Origin: Oscillospiraceae bacterium | Lineage (GTDB): Bacteria > Bacillota > Clostridia > Oscillospirales > Oscillospiraceae | NCBI GenBank assembly: GCA_009784725.1 | Contig: WQXS01000010.1 | Span: forward strand, 1-64,000 | DNA length: 64,000 nucleotides | Direction of reading: 5' to 3' | Shown here: positions 61,245-64,000 of the stretch, piece after piece | Layout of the letters: each line of letters opens with the position of its first letter | Numbering within the stretch: the stretch's first letter is position 1 | The notes under the pieces: model-generated | What the model was told of the DNA's origin: nothing | Database searches by the model: none | Seen by the model: only the letters and a program-made list of their open reading frames with translations | Program-made: the position numbers and the translations under genes

Positions 61245-61784
61245 ATGGAAAGACTAAGTGTTATTTATGCTTCGGCACTCTTTGATATTGCTGTAAAGTT
61301 AAATGCAGTTGACGACTTTTTGCGTCAGGCTATTTTCCTGCGTGATTCCATAAGTGACGATGAGTTCCAAAAGGTACTCGTTCATCCGCAAATCCCGGCA
61401 TCGGAAAAGCGTGAAATATTCCGAAGTGCATTTGAAGGGAAAATACACGAAGACCTTCTTGGTTTCTTGTATCTGACTGCAGATAAAAACCGTGAGGCAT
61501 ATCTGCTCCCTGCCCTTAAGGGTTTGATCGGGTTTATTGAACGCCACAACAAAATAGTAACTGCAAAGGTCTTATCGGCAGCTCCGTATGATGAAAAGCA
61601 GGCCGAATCACTCAAAAAGACACTTTCGGAAAAATTAAGCAAGCATGTTGAGCTTGATTTAAAGGTTGATCCGTCACTTATCGGAGGTCCGTACATTTTT
61701 GTGGACGGCTATTACATCGACTGGACGGTAAAAAAGAAACTCCGCGACCTTGCGGTAAATTTAAACGAAATGAAATATGCGTAA
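61245..61784 (+). CDS. atpH: F0F1 ATP synthase subunit delta
   Basis: YASALFDIA N-terminus, VDPSLIGGPYIFVDGYYIDWTVKKKL C-terminus. Confidence 0.93.
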   Translation: MERLSVIYASALFDIAVKLNAVDDFLRQAIFLRDSISDDEFQKVLVHPQIPASEKREIFRSAFEGKIHEDLLGFLYLTADKNREAYLLPALKGLIGFIERHNKIVTAKVLSAAPYDEKQAESLKKTLSEKLSKHVELDLKVDPSLIGGPYIFVDGYYIDWTVKKKLRDLAVNLNEMKYA

Positions 61785-61861
61785 ATACATATGCGCAACC
61801 TTCATCTGACTAAACAATATTCCCGTGATGAAGATTCTACATTGAAAGAGGGGTGCAGCGC

Positions 61862-63367
61862 ATGACTCTGAAGCCCGATGAAATCAGTTCGGTAATTAAA
61901 CAGCAGATCCATGCTTATACTGCAAAGTTAGACGTATCTGAAGCAGGCAGTGTTATCCAGGTCGGCGATGGTATTGCCCGGGTTTACGGCCTTGAGAATG
62001 CAATGAGCGGAGAGCTTCTGGAATTTTCCAGCGGTGTTTTCGGTATTGCATTCAACCTTGACGAGGACAGCATCGGTGTCGTTCTGCTTGGTGCAGACAC
62101 ACTTGTTAAGGAAGGCGACGTCGTTAAAAGAACCAAACGTATTGCGGAGGTTCCCGTAGGTGACGGAATGCTCGGAAGAGTTGTATCCTCACTTGGAGAA
62201 CCTGTCGACGGCAAAGGCCCGATTTCCTACACAAAAACACGCTATATTGAACGTGTTGCTCCCGGTGTTATTGAGCGCGGCGAGGTTAATACTCCGCTGC
62301 AGACGGGTATTAAGGCAATCGACTCTATGATTCCGATAGGTCGCGGACAGCGTGAGCTTATTATCGGTGACCGTCAAACGGGCAAAACAGCTATTTGCGT
62401 CGATACAATAATTAATCAGAAAGGTGCAGGAGTTTATTGTATATATGTTGCAATCGGTCAAAAAACATCAACCGTTGCACGTATTGTAAGAACACTTGAA
62501 GAAGCAGGTGCGATGGAGTATACAACCATCGTTACGGCATCTGCAAGTGACTCCTCCCCCATGCAGTATATTGCACCATACGCAGGCTGTGCAATCGGCG
62601 AGGAATGGATGGAAGAAGGAAAAGACGTTCTTGTTATATACGACGACCTTTCCAAACATGCTGTCGCTTATCGTGCACTCAGCCTCCTTCTTCGAAGGCC
62701 TCCGGGGCGTGAAGCATATCCCGGTGACGTATTTTATCTGCATTCAAGACTTCTTGAACGTGCCGCAAAGCTCAGTGAAGAAAGAGGCGGCGGTTCTCTC
62801 ACCGCACTTCCGGTTATTGAAACACAGGCAGGCGATATTTCCGCTTATATTCCTACAAACGTTATTTCAATAACTGACGGACAGATTTATCTGGAAACAG
62901 AATTATTTAATAACGGTATCCGCCCTGCAATCAACCCGGGATTTTCTGTTTCCCGTGTCGGCGGTGCCGCACAGATTCCCGCAATGAAAAAGATTTCCGG
63001 ACCGCTGCGTATCGAGCTTGCACAGTACAGAGAGCTTGCATCGTTTGCTCAGTTCGGTTCCGATCTCAGTAAAGACACACTTGACCGTCTGCGCCACGGC
63101 GAGCGTATTGTTGAAGTTTTAAAACAGCCGCAATACCAACCGCTTAGTGTCGAGCAGCAGGTCATGATACTGTATTTGCTTACAAATAAGTTTTTCGGCG
63201 GTATCAATGTCGAGCAGGTTCAAACGGCATCACGCGAGTTTTTGAGCTATATTGACGAAAAGTATCAGGATATACCTAAAGAAATCAGAGAATCAAAGGT
63301 TATTTCCGATGAAGTCAGTGAAAAACTAAGAGTCGCATCGGAAGAATTTTTCAAGAACTTTAAATAG
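61862..63367 (+). CDS. atpA: F0F1 ATP synthase subunit alpha
   Basis: [44 protein letters not shown]. Confidence 0.98.
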   Translation: MTLKPDEISSVIKQQIHAYTAKLDVSEAGSVIQVGDGIARVYGLENAMSGELLEFSSGVFGIAFNLDEDSIGVVLLGADTLVKEGDVVKRTKRIAEVPVGDGMLGRVVSSLGEPVDGKGPISYTKTRYIERVAPGVIERGEVNTPLQTGIKAIDSMIPIGRGQRELIIGDRQTGKTAICVDTIINQKGAGVYCIYVAIGQKTSTVARIVRTLEEAGAMEYTTIVTASASDSSPMQYIAPYAGCAIGEEWMEEGKDVLVIYDDLSKHAVAYRALSLLLRRPPGREAYPGDVFYLHSRLLERAAKLSEERGGGSLTALPVIETQAGDISAYIPTNVISITDGQIYLETELFNNGIRPAINPGFSVSRVGGAAQIPAMKKISGPLRIELAQYRELASFAQFGSDLSKDTLDRLRHGERIVEVLKQPQYQPLSVEQQVMILYLLTNKFFGGINVEQVQTASREFLSYIDEKYQDIPKEIRESKVISDEVSEKLRVASEEFFKNFK

Positions 63368-63385
63368 TATAAAGAGGTTTGATTT

Positions 63386-64000
63386 ATGTCTTCAATGAAG
63401 GTCATAAAAAAGAGAATAACCAGTGTCAACAACACAAAAAAAATCATGAAAGCCATGAATCTTGTTGCGGCGTCAAAGCTGCAAAAAGCAAAAGCAAGGC
63501 TTGATGATATCCGCCCGATGTACAGTGATATCAAAAAACTCATGGAAAACATCAAAGCGGGCGTCAGCGAAGAAATGAATGTTCCTTTTGCCGAGGAACG
63601 TGAGGTTAACAATATTCTTTATATTGTTTTAACCGGAGACCGCGGTTTGTGCGGCAGCTTCAATGCAACCGTTTCAAAAGAAGCCCTTGCATATGTCGAA
63701 GCTTTAAAGGATAAAAACGCAAAAATCCTTGCTGTCGGTTCTAAAGGATGGGATTATTTCCGCCGCAGAGGAAAAGAAATTATATATCGCTGTGAAGGCG
63801 CATCCGAAGCATCTTCTTTTGCAGATGCAGAGGTTCTCGGCAACAAGGTTGCGGAAATGTATTCCTCGGGTGAGATTGATGAAGTATATATCGTTTATAC
63901 TCATTTTGAGTCTGTTCTGACTCATATCCCGTACATTGAAAAGCTTCTGCCGCTAAAAGCAGCATCCGGTGAGGATTATGACGCCGGTGCAAGCATTATG
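63386..64000 (+). CDS. atpG: F0F1 ATP synthase subunit gamma (partial, runs off window end)
   Basis: ATGTCTTCAATGAAGGTC: MSSMKVIKKRITSVNNTKKIMKAMNLVAASKLQKAKARL...GDRGLCGSFNATV. Confidence 0.97.
   Translation, partial: MSSMKVIKKRITSVNNTKKIMKAMNLVAASKLQKAKARLDDIRPMYSDIKKLMENIKAGVSEEMNVPFAEEREVNNILYIVLTGDRGLCGSFNATVSKEALAYVEALKDKNAKILAVGSKGWDYFRRRGKEIIYRCEGASEASSFADAEVLGNKVAEMYSSGEIDEVYIVYTHFESVLTHIPYIEKLLPLKAASGEDYDAGASIM

Overview
A gene-dense housekeeping segment that looks like Clostridia/Oscillospiraceae (Firmicutes-type gene orders, no rRNA/tRNA, CRISPR, phage or IS transposase recognised). Blocks, left to right: a minus-strand pgk-tpiA-gpmI-eno glycolysis operon (eno truncated by the window edge), VanW-like protein, hemW-like, gap(+), pyk(+), a two-component system, comEA-like, a D-Ala-D-Ala carboxypeptidase, tmcAL, ackA, mutS2, HPr, rplU-rpmA, a GGDEF response regulator, recO-era-ybeY-phoH, rqcH-mrnC-yihY, the division/cell-wall (dcw) cluster ftsZ-ftsQ-murG-ftsW-mraY-murE-pbp-ftsL-rsmH-mraZ, two tandem serine hydrolases, metallophosphoesterase-thrC-yraN-rnhB-rbgA-lepB-rplS, a rhomboid-like protein, CapA-like, rpsU, DUF1836-type regulator, rplL-rplJ with L10 leader, type-4 UDG, GNAT, pcrA, and the atp operon (atpG truncated by the window edge). 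I did not find a convincing novel multi-gene system. The observations most worth checking are: an in-frame TAA splitting ftsW; an rplU-rpmA pair lacking both the Prp protease gene and the L27 N-terminal extension; a long acidic Ala/Glu/Lys-rich tail on ribosomal protein L10; a structured inverted-repeat element between pgk and tpiA whose stem mismatches are all G-U wobbles on the transcribed strand; a 45-bp-arm inverted-repeat element near rpsU; an F-type c subunit with a degenerate glycine motif; and three contiguous 10-bp MraZ-box-like repeats.
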